Source: Stomorhina lunata (lineage: Eukaryota > Arthropoda > Insecta > Diptera > Rhiniidae). From it: 64,000 bases of DNA. Every line of letters begins with the position of its first letter. The stretch's first letter is position 1. The stretch lies in assembly GCA_933228675.1 (NCBI GenBank), contig OW121740.1:4322001-4386000 (forward strand), read 5' to 3'. The notes beneath the pieces were generated by a model, which saw nothing but the letters and a program-made list of their open reading frames with translations, was not told where the DNA came from and made no database searches. The translations under genes were made by a program, and so were the position numbers. Positions 1 to 13,929 of this stretch are shown one piece after another.

Positions 1-1750
1 AAAATTTTTCGGTAAAAAATTGTTTATACCTAGAAATTTTCTATTACAAATTTTAGTACCGAAAAATTTTCAATACAAAATTTTTATACCAAAATGCTTT
101 GACAGATAATTTTCTATCCAAAGCTTTTTTTATAGAAAACTTTTTGGTAGAAATAATTTTTATAGAAAATTGTTCGGTAAAAAAAAATTGTTTATACAAA
201 ATTTTTTATAAATACTTTTTCGGTCAAAACTTTTTGCTATAAAAATTGTTTAAAGACAATTTTCGAAATAAAAATTTAAATTCGGAAGAAAAAATGTGTA
301 TAGAAAATTTTTCGGTAAAAAATTTTTATAGAAATTTTTTCGTAAAAAATTTTATAGAAAATTTTTCGGTAAAAAGAATTTTTTATAGAAAATTTTTCGC
401 TAAAAAAATTTTTTATAGAAAATTTCGGTAAATAAATTTGTTATAGAAAATTTTTTTCGGTAAAAACAAATGTTTATTGAATATTTTTCGGTAAAAAAAA
501 AATTTTTATAGAAAATTTTTTGGTAAAAAAAAAATTTTTATAGAAAATTTTTCGGTAAAAAAAAATTATTATAGAAAATTTTTCGGCAAAAAAAATTTTA
601 TAGAAAATTTTACCGAAAAATATCTATAGAAAATTTTTATAGAAAATTTATCGGTAAAAAAATTTTTATAGAAAATTTATCGGTAAAAAAATTTTTATAG
701 AAAATTTTTCGGTTAAAAAATTTTCAAAGAAAATTTTTCGGTAAAAAAAAAATTTTATAGAAAATTTTTCGTTAAAAAAATTTTTTTATAGAAAATTTTT
801 CAGTAAAAAAAATTTTTTATAGAAAATTTTTCGGTAAAAAAATTTTTAATAAAAAATTTTTCAGTATAAAAATTTTTAATGAATATTTTTCGGTTTAAAA
901 ATTTTTGATAGAAAATTTGTAGACATAAAAATTTTTTATAGAAAATTTTTCGGTGAACATTTTTTATAGAATTTTTTTGGGTAAAAAAATTTTTTATAAA
1001 AAATTTTTCGGTAAAAAAATTTTTTATAGAAAATTTTTCGGTAAAAAACTTTTTATAGAAAATTTTTCGGTAAAAAATTTTTTATAGAAAATTTTTTATA
1101 AAAAATTTTTCGGTAAAAAAATTTTTTATAGAAAATTTTTTGGTAAAAAATTTTTTATAGAAAATTTTTCGGTAAAAAAATTTTTAATAAAAAATGTTTT
1201 GGTAAATAAATTTTTAATAAAAAATTTTTCGGTAAAAAAATTATTTATAGAAATTTTTTCGGAAAAAAAAGAATTTTCGACAAAAACAATATTTTCGGAA
1301 AAAAAAATTTTGTATAGAAAAATTCTTGGTAAAAAAAATTTTTATAGAAAATTTTCGGTTAATAATTTTTTTTGTAAAAATTTTTTAATAGAAAATTTTT
1401 CGTAGAAAATTTTTCGGTATAAAAATTTTTTATATAAAATTTTTCTGTAATAAATTTTCGTTATAAAAATTTTCTACATAAAACTTTTTGGTATAAAAAA
1501 TTTTTTGTTATAAAAATTGTTTATAAACAGTTTTTCTGCATAACAATTTTTTATAGGAAAGTTTTTGTTATAAAATTTTTTATAGAAAGTATTTCGGTAT
1601 AAAATTGTTTTATAAAAAAGTTTTAGGTACAAAAATTTTGTATACATAATTTTCCGGTATAAAAGATTTTATAGAAAATTAATCGTTTTAATTTTTTTTT
1701 AAGTTTTTCGGTTTAACAACTTTTCATAGAAAATTTGTCGGTTTAAGCAT
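1..1750. repeat. 30-bp A/T satellite array with CGGT core
   Basis: About 55 copies of a roughly 30-bp unit built from TATAGAAAATTTTTCGGT followed by an A-run and a T-run. Copies vary by indels of one to several bases. The left end is cut by the window; the right end decays gradually after about 1400. Short reading frames inside (246-431, 1199-1405) are Phe/Lys/Ile-rich products of the repeat. Confidence 0.95.
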
Positions 1751-3477
1751 TTTTTGTAGAATATTTTCTATAGAAAATTGAAAACGAAAAAAATTAATTT
1801 GTATATACATTTTTAAAATGTTTCATTATAAACAATTTTGAGTAAAATTGTTCGGCTTTAAAATTTTCGGTGTAAAAATTTTGATGTAAGTTTTATGTGT
1901 TTTTGCCCCAATGTGTCCATACTAAAACGATTTTCTTAAATTAATTTAAAATAAAGCATACATTAAGGCACATTTATAAAAATGTGTTGTTAAAGTCACA
2001 CCGACTAATAATTTTTGATCAAACAATTTAATTGTTTTAAACATAAATCACTTTTTTTCATGCCCAATTACTATTTAGCTTTTCACTTATTGTGCAATTA
2101 AGTCCCTAAGCCAAAGTTCAATATACACATAAGTATATTGTATTCATTAACAATTTTATAAAACTTCTCGTATGTTAAATTACTTTTCATATTCTGATTG
2201 ATCCATAAATATTTGTGTTGTTTTTTTTTTTTTTTTGACCAAAAATCAACAAATGCCACAAACTATTAATTGATTTGAACATCAATGTCAAAAGCACATG
2301 TGAAATGCTAAAAATACATAAATATAAAACCAAAAACAAGTCAACACGAAATGAAAATTTAGGGAGAATTAAACAGAAAATATATGTATGTACAATAAAT
2401 TTATTATAAATAAATAATAAATCCATAAGGTTTTTATGTTCAATGAATATCATGTGCCCAACTAAAGCAAGAACAAAAGTTTTGAAACAATTGAATAGTT
2501 TTAAAAATTTATAAGGCTTTTTTAAAGGAAAATATAAATATGACTGTATTTTAGGTATTTTTACAAAAAGGACAATGGTATTGTAATATTGGCAATATTG
2601 TTCTTCTTTTTTTATGAGTAGATGATTTTGAGGATTTTATTGAAATGTAGAACAATTGCAAACATATGTATGTATATATAAAAAGGCATGTGTGTTTATA
2701 TTGTGAGAATATAAATTGGCTTAAACTGTATATGTTTTTGTGTTTTTATATATGATAAGAATTTAAACCTGTTTTAAAACTTACCTGATTTTACAAATTC
2801 ATATAGAAATATATAAACAAGTATTAAGTATTATAATACACAATATATTGATAAAGTCAACAATTGTCAGCTCCTATTTATCAATAAATTGTAATTTTTA
2901 AATTGACTTTAATTGATGTTTATAACTTTAAATGTACATATTTGATTTGCATCAAAATACACACATACATACATATGTACAAGTATGTATAGATAACCAA
3001 ACAAACGGAAGCTTTATTTACAAAACCATCAAGGTCTACTAAATTTAATCACTTGTTCCTAAATACATCAAATAACTGAGAAAGGGATATGGGGAAAATG
3101 GTAAAATAAGAAGTAATTTCAAGGAACACATTTAGCGATTCTACTCAAAAGAATTAAAATGCTTTTTATATCCCAAAAACCTATAGTCCGGCAGTTGTCA
3201 AGTTTATGCACTTATCTTTTGAATTATATGAATTTGATACTAGCAAACCTATGTATGAGTAAGTCTTTGCTCCTTACATTGTACCTATTAGTAGTGGTAG
3301 AATAGTATAGTAATACACCCCCATGCGGTAGCAATGATCCAGTGAGGCAATAGAGTTTGATATCATACCTTTACTACGTCTTCAGAACGTTGTTGCGTAG
3401 CTCCAAAGCAACTCCCACATATAAGGGTTGAATGTAATATTTGATCAGATATAAATGTATAAATAAAATAAGATCAG
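1751..3477. other. A/T-rich intergenic DNA without recognised gene
   Basis: Unique-looking A/T-rich sequence with short T and A homopolymers. The 88-residue minus-strand frame at 2187-2453 has no recognisable domain. The segment about 3180-3470 is of higher complexity but I recognise no coding relic in it. Confidence 0.5.
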
Positions 3478-5060
3478 GTGCCAAAATCGCCGCATTCATT
3501 ATCGATTGAAATGTATGATATTTTAGAAACATTTCTGTAGCATACTTTTAGGATAATCTAAATAATATATAACATAAAGGTTATAAGGTCCTCTATGTTG
3601 TACTATCGTATTTCTGCTGCAAAAAAAAAACATTTTTTGACCACTGTTTTTGAATAATCTAATAATGCAGTTCAATAGAGAAGGGTTTAAGATCATGTAT
3701 TGTTTTAAGAAAAAGTTATATTATGTTCTAAAATGAAAACTGATGCAATTTTTCATCAAATTCAGTAGCTAATGTATCGAATATAGTTTCATAGCATAAT
3801 CTTGATGTTGATTTAATTAAGACACAGAACCTTGGTTTTAGTCTGCAGCAGAAAGTAACTTAATCGAGTATATAGTATAGGAGATATCAGAAAATCAAAA
3901 ACGCTTTACAAAATTCAGTGTTTACGTTTTTCTTTGGACAAAGACTAAGCATAACCATGTGAAAGGTGAGAAGCCTTTTCTTTAGATTGAGTGAAAAAAT
4001 TCATCGAAATTTACCGATCGTAAAACAAAGTTTAAAATGTTCTGAAAAATGTCACTTAAATTATTACGCATACTTTAAGCAAAAAGTGTTGCAGTCGTTT
4101 AGGCGTAACTTTTTGATCAAATTGAGTTTGAGTGTTAGTCCCTTAGAAGTCAACGGATTTCAATTAAAATTAATAGAGCTCTTTTTTGGATAAACCAATA
4201 GATATGTACCGAATTTCATCAAATTCTGTTAAGAATTGCGGCTTATATTGAAAAGAAAATAATGTAAAATATGGGGGTTCAAAGCAGGTACCCCAAGGAG
4301 TCGATGGACTTTAATTAAAATTGGTTGAGATCTCTATTGGATAAACTAAAAGACGTGTGCCAAATTTTTTTAAATTCTATTGAAATTCCGGTTTATACAT
4401 TGATAACAATAATAAGTGATAAATGAGGGTGCAAGGCAGGTACCTCAAAGAGTCAAGGGATCTTAAGCAAAATTAGTATTAGTTCTTTATTAGTTAATAG
4501 ACGTATGCCGTGTTTTTCCAATTCTGATAAAAATTGAGGCTTATACATTGAAAAAAAAAAATTGGTGAAAAATTTGGGTCCAAGACAGATACCAAAAGTG
4601 GTGGTTTAACTTCAACCAAAATTAATAGAAAATAAATTTGAATTAATTAACAAACGTATGTTGAGTCTCAACAGAATTTGGTGAAAAAATGGGGGTTCAA
4701 GGCAGGTAACCCAAGGAGTCGACGAATTTTAACCAAAATTAGTAGAGATCTTTTCTGAATTAATTAATAGACGTGTCTTGAATTTCAAAATTTCATCGTT
4801 GTAGGCTAACTCCTTTTTTTGCACTTCAGTGTATGGAGAAATACCACGGAGCGTTGTGACTACTTTGTCCAAAGTTCCATTAGAGTATAAAATTTAATTT
4901 AAACTAAATATTTGACAAACAAACGGATATGTTTAAATATTTTATTTTATTAAACCTTTCCAAAATAAATTATTTTGAAAATCCCTAAGGTATGTTACCA
5001 ATATTTGCTTAAAAGTCTGAGCTTGCGATTGATATCGAATGCGACGATTTGGTTGCAGAT
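3478..5060. mobile_element. Family A element, split by a 1.2-kb insert
   Basis: The outer parts (3478-3600 and 4845-5060) match the two halves of the dispersed family A element: a CGCCGCATTC-type end, the motif CATACTTTTAGGATAATC, and at the far end CCCTAAGGTATGTTAC with GATATCGAATGCG. Between them lies about 1.2 kb including the tandem repeat at 4090-4800. This suggests a later insertion into an existing copy. Confidence 0.55.
4090..4800. repeat. Degenerate tandem repeat, period about 152 bp
   Basis: Four to five diverged copies share AAGGAGTCGA, an AAAATTRG stretch, a segment like TTAATAGACGTGT and GGCTTATACATTGAAAA. Anchors fall near 4145, 4297, 4449, 4600 and 4716. Identity is moderate, so the array is old. 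The 75-residue frame at 3966-4193 overlaps its start and has no recognisable domain. Confidence 0.6.
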
Positions 5061-5162
5061 TTAGTTACATTTTTTACTTAAAATGAAATTTTTTTAAAAA
5101 TGAAATATTTTACTGGATATACAATTTTACATTCAAAATTAATTTATTTACTAAAAAATAAG

Positions 5163-5262
5163 GCCCTTATTCATATACAATTAATAAAATTATCAATGGC
5201 TTATAGTAGGAATTTTGTTTAAAAAATTTTAAGCCTAAGCTTTTTATAACTTTATATTTCGT
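5163..5262. mobile_element. Diverged copy of the 112-bp MITE seen at 23789
   Basis: CCCTTATTCATA, then ATAAAATTATCAAT, GGCTTATAGTAGGAATTTTG and a T-rich end match the reverse complement of the element at 23789-23900 along most of its length. The far terminal repeat is degraded. Confidence 0.5.
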
Positions 5263-5479
5263 TTACATGATTTTCGTAGTAAATTTTCAAAAATTCAAAT
5301 ATTTCTTTTATTTGTATTTCTTCAAATTTAAAATGATTGACATCACTCTTTCTATATTTCTTATATTTTTTTTTTGTAATATTTGTTGCTTGTATACAAA
5401 TTATTACATGAGCATTAGTAATTTATATCACTTTCCAAATAAAGTATTACCAAAAAAATAAAGAATCAAGCAACAAAAA

Positions 5480-6940
5480 ATTTTCCAAAGTCAAATTTGA
5501 TACATATAAATAATTGGCATGTGGTACATGAGTGTGTGTGTGTGTGTGATATCATTCGTATCTGAATCTAATATTTCAGATGAGCATCAAAAATGAAAAG
5601 TAAACATAAATAAAATTCAATAAATAGAACATGAATTGAAGGGGAAAAATATATACTAAACACATAAATACAAAATGTACACAAATAATAATATCCGTCA
5701 TATTAAATTCTTTTTTTCCCCAAATTCTCTGAAAATGAATGGGAAAATTGAAAATTTATAATAAAAATGAACAAGCACACACATACAGTTTTGCATACAA
5801 GAATTATTATTACATTTAGATAAGCAACAAATTGATTTTACTTAAACATTTACAATTGCACTTACATTCAAAAGTTGAACATGATAACAATTCCTCCCTT
5901 AGCTATTAGTCGTACCCTTCATTATTGGAGTGCCCTTAGTTATTGTTCAGAAACAATTATAATTTGTATAATAACCCAAGAAACATTTTGATCGGAATTC
6001 GGTTTTAGTCTGGTCGATACACTTGGAAAACATGGAGATAATTGTATAAAAACCTGAACAGTACGACTTTTGTATGAAAGTTAAAAGCTATATAAAAGCA
6101 AAATTACTAAGTTAATAAAAAAATTAAATATCTGATCAATATCGGTCCAAAAATGAAAAGCATCCAAATGACACAACAAACTCTTAATTATTCATACTAC
6201 ATAAGTAAGTCGAATATAAAACATTATAAAATTTGGTTTGCTGGGAATACAAAAATTAAAATACATATTTATATAAAAAAAAAAGTTATAAATAAATGAC
6301 TGTCTAAACGAGTGAGTGAGTGAGTAAGTGAATGAGTGAGTGCATGTTTTGTGTGCAAGTAACTGACAAATTAAATGAATGACCAACCAGCATTTGTGTT
6401 TAGCAAAATAAATATTTCAAAAAAATATTAAAATAAAAAAATTTTAAAATAATTTATTGTACAAATACATACATACACATGTACATTTGTCAGTCTCTCA
6501 TGTGGTAATCGTGTGTATGTGAATAATTTATAAAGTAGTTTAACTAAAATATAAATGCTCCATTATGAATTGCTGTTTTAGTTGATGCATTTAACTAAAG
6601 TTGTTTTTAAAATAAATTAAATAAATAACAAATGCAAACGAAATGAGGATTTAGATTGAAAACTTGAGTAATATAGGACTTCACAGAATCATTACGTTCT
6701 TACTATAAGTCGTAATTATATTTTGAAAAAATAAGTTATAATCATAGTAATTATGAGATTAGGGGATTCCCAGAAAAAAATATATTGCTTTAAAACTCTG
6801 TAAAAAAATTTAATGCAACGGGAACCGGTGGATCATAGACCCATTTTTATCAGAAAATACTTCAGTATTTTTCATTTTAGCTAAATATCCACTAATAAGG
6901 ACATAAATTTACAAGAATAGATAATATTATCCAAAACTGA
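5480..6940. other. Intergenic DNA with GT and GAGT microsatellites
   Basis: It holds a GT run (about 5530-5548) and a GAGT-type run (about 6310-6343). The rest is A/T rich with many TATA-like and ATACATAC strings and no gene recognised. The minus-strand frame 6192-6386 is translated from the GAGT run. Confidence 0.55.
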
Positions 6941-6944
6941 ACTA

Positions 6945-7245
6945 AAATCGACACATTCGATGCCAATCGAAATGCAAGATATTTCAGAAACAATTGTGTA
7001 GCATACTTTTAGGATAATCTCAATAGTAGTTAAGTAAATATTAAACGTTTTATATAAGTATCAAAATATTGCAACGTATTTGTCAAAAGTTCCCTAATAG
7101 TAAAATAATTTCACTTAAACATAATATTTTGACAAACGGATACGTTTAGATATCAAACTTTATATTAACATTTTGCAAAGTAAATTATTTTTAAAATCCC
7201 TAATATTTGCTTAAAAATCTAAGTTTTCGATCGTAAGACATGTTT
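6945..7245. mobile_element. Family A dispersed element
   Basis: A nearly full-length copy: CGACACATTCGATGCCAATCG end, then GTGTAGCATACTTTTAGGAT, a central TTGACAAACGGATACG, and AAATCCCTAA near a GATCG-type end. Same orientation as the copies at 3478 and 50545. No coding capacity. A partial second copy follows near 7605-7710. Confidence 0.6.
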
Positions 7246-7819
7246 TACCATTTCAAGACTTGCGAGTACTAAAAGGTTTAAAAATGATAAAATTTACTTA
7301 TTACGTATTATAAAATACTAAGTTTTTTAGCTCGCTTTCAAAAGCACTATTTTAACCTTTAAATAATTTTGTTCAACAAATCTTACAAATTAAGATTTTT
7401 TTCATTGATGTATTAAAGCCAACGAATGGGATAAAAAAATTTGAAAAAATCGATAACAATATCTTAGATTATAAATTTCCGTATTTTTTAGAATTTTGAT
7501 TTAATTTAGAAAAACTACGAATTTTATTTAGAAGATTTCAAATCCAAGAGAATATATAAGAACAAATACTGTCTTTTAACGAATATAACTTTTTAGAATT
7601 ATATTCGATACCATAGGCCAAATCGACGCCTTTGATATCCATCGAAAACTCAGACTTTTAAGAAAATTTTTTTCCTATCAGGGAAACTTTGGCAAATAAA
7701 CTATAATCAGAGGTCGACAAATAGAAAAAAATCTTCGGTTTCTTATACTTTTGAATAAAATAGGTATTTCCAGTTCTGTTCTGATATTTAAGAACGAGAA
7801 TCTCCATTTGCAATCAAAA

Positions 7820-9600
7820 ATTTTTTTCTATAGAAAATTTTTTTATCAAAAATTTTTTCATAGAATATTTTTTTTATGAACAACTTTTTTTCTAGAAAAT
7901 TTTTTTATCAAAAATTTTTCTATACTTTTTTTATAAAAAATTTTTCTATTAAAAATTTTTTTATCTAAAATATTTCCATAAAAAATTTTTTTATCAAAAA
8001 TTTTTCTTAAAAAATTTTTTTATCAAAAACTTTTCTTAAAAAATCTTTTTATGAAGAATTTTTCTATAAAATTTTTTTTTATCAAAAATGTTTCTATAGA
8101 AAATTTTTATATCAAACATTTTTCTAAGGAAAAGTTTTTATCAAAAATTTTTCTATAAAAAATGTTTTAACAACAATTTTTCTTTGAAAATTTCTTTATA
8201 GAAATTTTTTTATCAAAAATTTTCAATAAAAAATTTTTCAAACAAAAATTTTTCTATAGAAAATTTTTCTTAAAAAATCTTTTTATCAAAAATTTTTCAA
8301 ACAAAAATTTTTCTATAGAAAATTTTTTTATCAAAAATTTTTCTATAGGAAATTTTTTTATCAAAAATTTTTCTATAGACAATTTTTTTATCAAAAATTT
8401 GTCTATAGAAAAATTTTTTTATAGAAAATTATTTGTATCAAAAATTTTTCTATAGAAAAGTTTTTTATCAAAAAATTTTTTATATTTTTTATCAAAAACT
8501 TTTTTTCTATAAATTTTTTTTTATCTAAAATTTTTCTATAAAAATTTTTCAACAGAAAATTTTTTTATTAAAATTTTTTCAATAGAAAATTTTTTTATCA
8601 AAAATTTTTCTCTAGAAAATTTTCTTACAAAAATTTTTCTATAAAAAATTTTTTTGTCAAAAATTTTTCTATAGACAATTTTTTTATCAAAAATTTTTCT
8701 ATAGAAAAGTTTTTTATCAAAAATTTTTCTATATTTTTTATCAAAAATTTTTCTACAAAAATTTTTTTATCAAAAATTTTTCTATAAAAATTTTTTTATC
8801 AAAAATTTTCCAATAGAAAATTTTTTTATTAAAAATTTTTCTATAAAAATTTTTTTATTAAAAATTTTTCTATAAAAATTTTTTTACAAAAATTTTTTTT
8901 ATCAAAAATTTCTTAGAAAATTTTTTATCAAAAATTTTTCTGTGGACAATTTTTTTATAAAAAAATTATTTATAGAAAATTTTTTTTATCAAAAATTTTC
9001 CTATAAAAAAATTTTTTATCAATAATTTTTCTTTAAAAATTTTTCAATAGAAAATATTTTTATTTAAAATTTTTCTATGGAAAATTTTCTTACAAAAATT
9101 TTTCTATAAGAAATTTTGCTATCAAAAATTTTTCTATAGATACTTTTTTTATTAAACATTTTTCTATAGAAAATTTTTTTATAAAAAATTTTTTTTATCA
9201 ACAATTTTTCTTTAGAAAATTTTCTTACAAACATTTTTTTATCAAAAATTTTTGAATAGAAAATTTTTTTATTAAAAAATTTTCTGTAGAAAATCTTCTT
9301 ACAAAAATTAGTTTATCAAAAATTTTTCTATAGACAATTTTTTTATCAAAAATTTTTCTATAGAAAATTTTTTTATCAAAAATGTTTCTATGGAAAATTT
9401 TTTTATAGAAAATTTTCTTACAAAAATTTTTCTATATAAAATTTTTTTTATCAATTTTTTTATAGAAAATTTTATTACAAAAATGTTTCTATAGACAATT
9501 TTTTTTATCAAAAATTCTTTTACAGAAAATCTTATTATCAAAAATTTTTCTATTGAACATTTAAAAATTTTTTTATATAAAAATATTTTTTCGAACAAAT
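7820..9600. repeat. 30-bp A/T satellite array with TTATCAAAAA core
   Basis: About 58 copies of a roughly 30-bp unit: ATAGAAAATTTTTTTATC followed by AAAAATTTTTCT. Locally duplicated blocks and single-base slippage are common. The minus-strand 96-residue frame at 9308-9598 is a repeat translation, not a gene. Confidence 0.95.
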
Positions 9601-9989
9601 TTTTGGATCGAAAATATCTAAAAATGTAAAAATCTAAAATTGTTTAATATTAGAATTTATTTCTGTTTTGAAAAATGTTCCCAAAATTTACAAAAATATT
9701 TCCAATGTTTACAAAAATAAAAGTGTAGTGGCAACAATGTTCGATATTATATTTCCTTGTTCTCTCGAACCATGCATTTTGATGCTATAAATTGGATTTT
9801 GATTTGTATCTTGCTTCTTTTTTTTTTTTTTGTCAAAGCTGCCCCAATCAACTCTGTTAACATCCAATTGCAAATGAATGATTTTAATACTCATTTTCAC
9901 GAGTTTTATTAACGATCGTGGTATTTACAAAAATTAAAATAATGCATCGGCTTCTGGTGGTATTAGCTGCCTACTCCTGCTTATATGTT

Positions 9990-10100
9990 ATATTATTTTT
10001 ATTTTAGATTATTCTAAAAGTATGCTACAGAAATTCGTCTAAATTATCTTACATTTCGAATCCATGTCAAATGCGTCGATTTGAACCGAGGAGCTTAATT
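9990..10100. mobile_element. Family A end fragment
   Basis: AGATTATTCTAAAAGTATGC, then ACATTTCGAAT and ATGCGTCGATTTG match one end of family A in reverse orientation. The remainder of the element is absent or too diverged to see. Confidence 0.5.
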
Positions 10101-11987
10101 CTATATTTCTATAAAGAGGTCTTTCTAGCTTGAGGTCTTGTAGTATACATTTAGGAGAATTTATAAAATGTTGACAGGCAATAATTGACCACTCAAATTG
10201 AGCCTTTAAAATTATTTTGATTTTAAATATATAGTTAATATATAGTTAACAATACAATGTTCGTAAGAGTCTTTTTAATTTCGGTTTGAATCAGATACGT
10301 CAATCCTCTACACTAAAGGTTCCTACCAACTAATGCCAAAAAAAATCCAGATAATCTCAAAAATTTCATGAAAAACCTGATAAATTCTATTTAAATATTT
10401 TTACACAAAATTAACCTGTAACTGACATAAAGTGCCAAAATACCTACAAAAATTTTAGTTTAACTTTAATATTTCCGGCTGCAAAATCAATATGATCAAC
10501 TACTATTTATGTAAAATATACCCAAAATACGTATGTATATCTTGTATGACCTAAAAATTAATTCAAACAAAAACTTCCTGCAAAATAAACAATGTCATCA
10601 AGTTTTATACGCTATTTCCCCCAAAAAAATACCCAAATGTGCGATATAGAAAAACAATAAAAGCCAAAAATAATGATGAATTTATTTATACTTTCCGGCT
10701 TATGTTTACTCCAAATATTTTAGTAAACTCTACTTTCTACATACATATAAAATTCTGCTGATGTTTAGTTGAGTGTTAAATATTTATTAAAATAATATTT
10801 GCCAAATGGGTATGAATTGTATGTATATATTTATGTATTTGAAATAACTAACAATATTCATTTCAAATATTATTCGAATGTTTTTTGTATTAGCAAAATG
10901 ATTTGTAGAAATTGCGTGACCATTCGTATCATTTACATAGAACTTCATATACATACATGCGTATATTAGTAAATACTTACACACATTCACTCATAAGTAA
11001 ATATTCATATTTGTTTAAATATGATTTCAAATGCGTGTGTCGGTTACTTGTTTATAGGTCTCTAAGTTTATTTCTATTAAAATAAATAATTTTATTTATG
11101 CAAGTCTACTAAAATTTGTTACCAAAAGCACCTGCAAATGTACACGCACACATATTTACATATACATATATTCCAAACATATGAGTAAAACACATACATA
11201 ACATCTACAAGTACATAATAATAAATTTATGTATATGAAAAAAAAAACAAGTAAATAAATAAAATTTCTAAATATTCACCTGGGGTTTAGTTGTGGCTGT
11301 TGTTGTTTTTTTTTTTTTTTGTTTTTGGGAATTTTCAACATAAACATTAACTCACACAAACATATTCTCCAAACACATAAGAGTACAAGTTGCTGTTCTT
11401 ATATGTTAGCATATTTTTAGGAGTAAATATGTTAAGGCCATTATTTTCTTTAATGAGCAAGTGTGTGTTCTTTTGCTTTAAGTTAGACCTTATTAAATGT
11501 TTAAACAAGGGGGTCTTATGTTGCTGTTCGCTTCTTTCTTCCTTTCAATTTTTCGTGACTTAACATTTGTTCGTAATTGCTTGGGTATCTAAATAATATA
11601 CGAATAATATATTGGCTTTTGTTGCTTTGGACTTTAATATTCTGCACTTTGTTGAAGTTTTACACATATGAAACACGCAAAGATTTATGGGTCTACACAT
11701 CTGTTTGGTACACTGTGAACTATTTAGCTACTCAATAGAATTGAGCAAGTCGTTTACAAGATATTATCATATTTTGAAATTATTTATTAAAAGAAAATCG
11801 ATTTTTCTGCTTCAGCCAGCACAATCATAAATCTGAATATCTTTAAGCTCCTTTTGTGCATAACGCACAAAAAAGACTTCGAGTACTATTTATTGATAGT
11901 TTGATACGTTTTTAATTTTCCGTAAAAGGCAACAAAATTGCATACAATTGATCTCAGAAAAAACACAATTGGTAGAATACTATAAGC
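10101..11987. other. A/T-rich intergenic DNA, no gene seen
   Basis: Mostly unique sequence with ACATACATA-type short repeats (about 11150-11220) and a T-run near 11320. Reading frames here are short and lack recognisable domains. Confidence 0.45.
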
Positions 11988-12778
11988 TTTTAAAGCAGAG
12001 ACCGGAGATCGTTTTATTTTTTAAATCCATCAAGTATAAATATCTTTGCCGATGAAAATTTATTTTCATTTCGATCGAAAAATAAAAAAAGATAGATTTA
12101 TATTTGAAATATAAATATCCCTCATGATGAAAATTTTAAATATATATAACGATAAATATCCGAACAGAAAAATATTTGATTGATTGTTTTATTTTTGAAC
12201 TTCTGTTTTGACTTTGAAAAAATAAAATGTTTATGAAATTTTAAAATTTTCAACAATGAATGTATGAATGTTTACAATTTATTGCAATTTTTAGGACATC
12301 GAAGTTAAAGATAATAGTTCTAATGGGAACTATTGGTGGTTTCTTTGATTCGCGTCGCTGTTTCCAAAAAAAAAAATAACTTTTAAACGTTTTAAACACA
12401 CTTAGACAACGACCATTTGTTGCCCAAACCCATTTCAATATAAAATTTGCAACAATAATTGAATTTATTGCTATTTAAACGTCCTAAAGATGATTTATAC
12501 CCGGACAAATACAGAAATAAAATTTGAATTTTTTCTATCAAAATTTATTTTCATCGGATAAAAAAAGATGAAAATAATTTTGAACTGTACTGATAAATAT
12601 CCCAAACGATTTTTTATATTTTATTTTCATCGGATTGAAAAAAGGAACAAAATTTTTGAACAAATAAAAATCATGAGGGATTTTTAATATTTTTTTAAAC
12701 TTCAATGATTGTTTTTTTATGGATTAAAACATGAAAATATTGTTTTAAAAGTATTAAAATCTGGTCTCTGTTTTAAAG
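11988..12778. mobile_element. Non-autonomous element with about 15-25-bp terminal inverted repeats
   Basis: The left end TTTAAAGCAGAGACC and the right end, which reads TTTAAAACAGAGACC on the minus strand, are inverted copies about 790 bp apart. The interior has repeated TATTTTCATCGGAT-like and CCCTCATGA blocks in inverted arrangement. No transposase remains. The superfamily is not assignable because no clear target duplication is seen. Confidence 0.5.
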
Positions 12779-12812
12779 TAAAACTAAATTTATAATAAAT
12801 ATATGTGGCTTG

Positions 12813-13029
12813 GTGCTAAAAGGGCCAATGTCATAAAAACTAGTTTTGAGAAAATTAGAAATGAAATTTTTATAAGATTTTGTTTTCCTTACAGCTCAGC
12901 TAATTTCCAAGCTTCACTCATAAAATTCGGGTAAGACATGTATTATAATCCTATGGAGGGCGTGGAGAAATCAATTCTTTGAAAAAGATCCAAATTAAAA
13001 AAAAAATATGACATTGGCCCTTTTAGCAC
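12813..13029. mobile_element. 217-bp MITE with near-perfect 23-bp terminal inverted repeats
   Basis: The left end GTGCTAAAAGGGCCAATGTC is repeated inverted at the right end (GACATTGGCCCTTTTAGCAC). A further related end sequence (GACATTGGGCCCTTTGCTAGG-like) lies just beyond, at about 13062-13083, suggesting a second damaged copy. No coding capacity. Confidence 0.75.
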
Positions 13030-13094
13030 TAACTAATTTTTACATTTTATATTTTTTTCTGTGACATTGGGCCCTTTGCTAGGAAAATTTACAA

Positions 13095-13865
13095 AAAAAA
13101 AGTAAGAAAGTGCTATATTCGGTCAAGCCCGACCATACGATACCCTTTACCACTAACGTTAAAGGTCTTCTTTTTCCTGTATAAAGACAAATATTTGGTA
13201 AATTTTGCCATCATACAAAAATTTTCTCAAAACTTTCATATTTAAAATATTTCCATCATTTGGACTTATATGAGAGCAAGGGTCAAATGTAGACCAATAA
13301 TCAATTTGGCAAATTGATTACAGATTTTACAAAAATTATGTATGCGAAAAATAAACTCAAAATTGTCTAAATCTTCAGATTTATGAGCGTTTTTAGAGAT
13401 TTTTGTCTCATTTAGTGCGTTTTGACAGAAGAGTTTGTATGGCAGCTATGGTCAAATGTCGACCGATTTCAACGAAATTTGGTACAGTCATTTTGGTTTA
13501 CATAAGCAGTATTTGTCTTTAATTTCAAAAAAAGATAATGATATTTGTAGCCAATATATCAATTCCGGAAAGTGGGACCTATGGGAGGTACCATAAATAA
13601 TGGACCGATTTTGACGAACTTCAATAGCCATGGTCCCACTATCAAAAAATTGTCTTTATAATTGCGACCTGTACTTTGATTACATGATTTGCATGGGGGT
13701 CCAGCCAGTCAGCCGTCCAGCCAGATGGACTGACATCGCTAAATTGACAGATTCTTGGCCTATTGGTATATGAAATTCTAAGAATCACTTTATAAGACAA
13801 ATATTTGTATGCGTTACATACATCAGCACAAACTAAGGGTACAATAAGGAAAACAATTTTTACAT
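13095..13865. mobile_element. Dispersed fly repeat, GTAAGAAAGTGCTAT... family
   Basis: It starts AAGTAAGAAAGTGCTATATT, then TCAAGCCCGACCATACGATA. Inside are repeated motifs of the type TATGGTCAAATGTCGACCG, and the end is GTTACATACATCAGCACAAA. A shortened copy at 62104-62235 carries both ends. Sequences of this kind are widespread in higher flies; the class (Helitron-like or other) cannot be decided here. Confidence 0.6.
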
Positions 13866-13929
13866 AACATTAAATGTTAAATAAAATGTTAATGAAAACT
13901 GTTGAGAAATCGCCACCATTGCTGCTATA

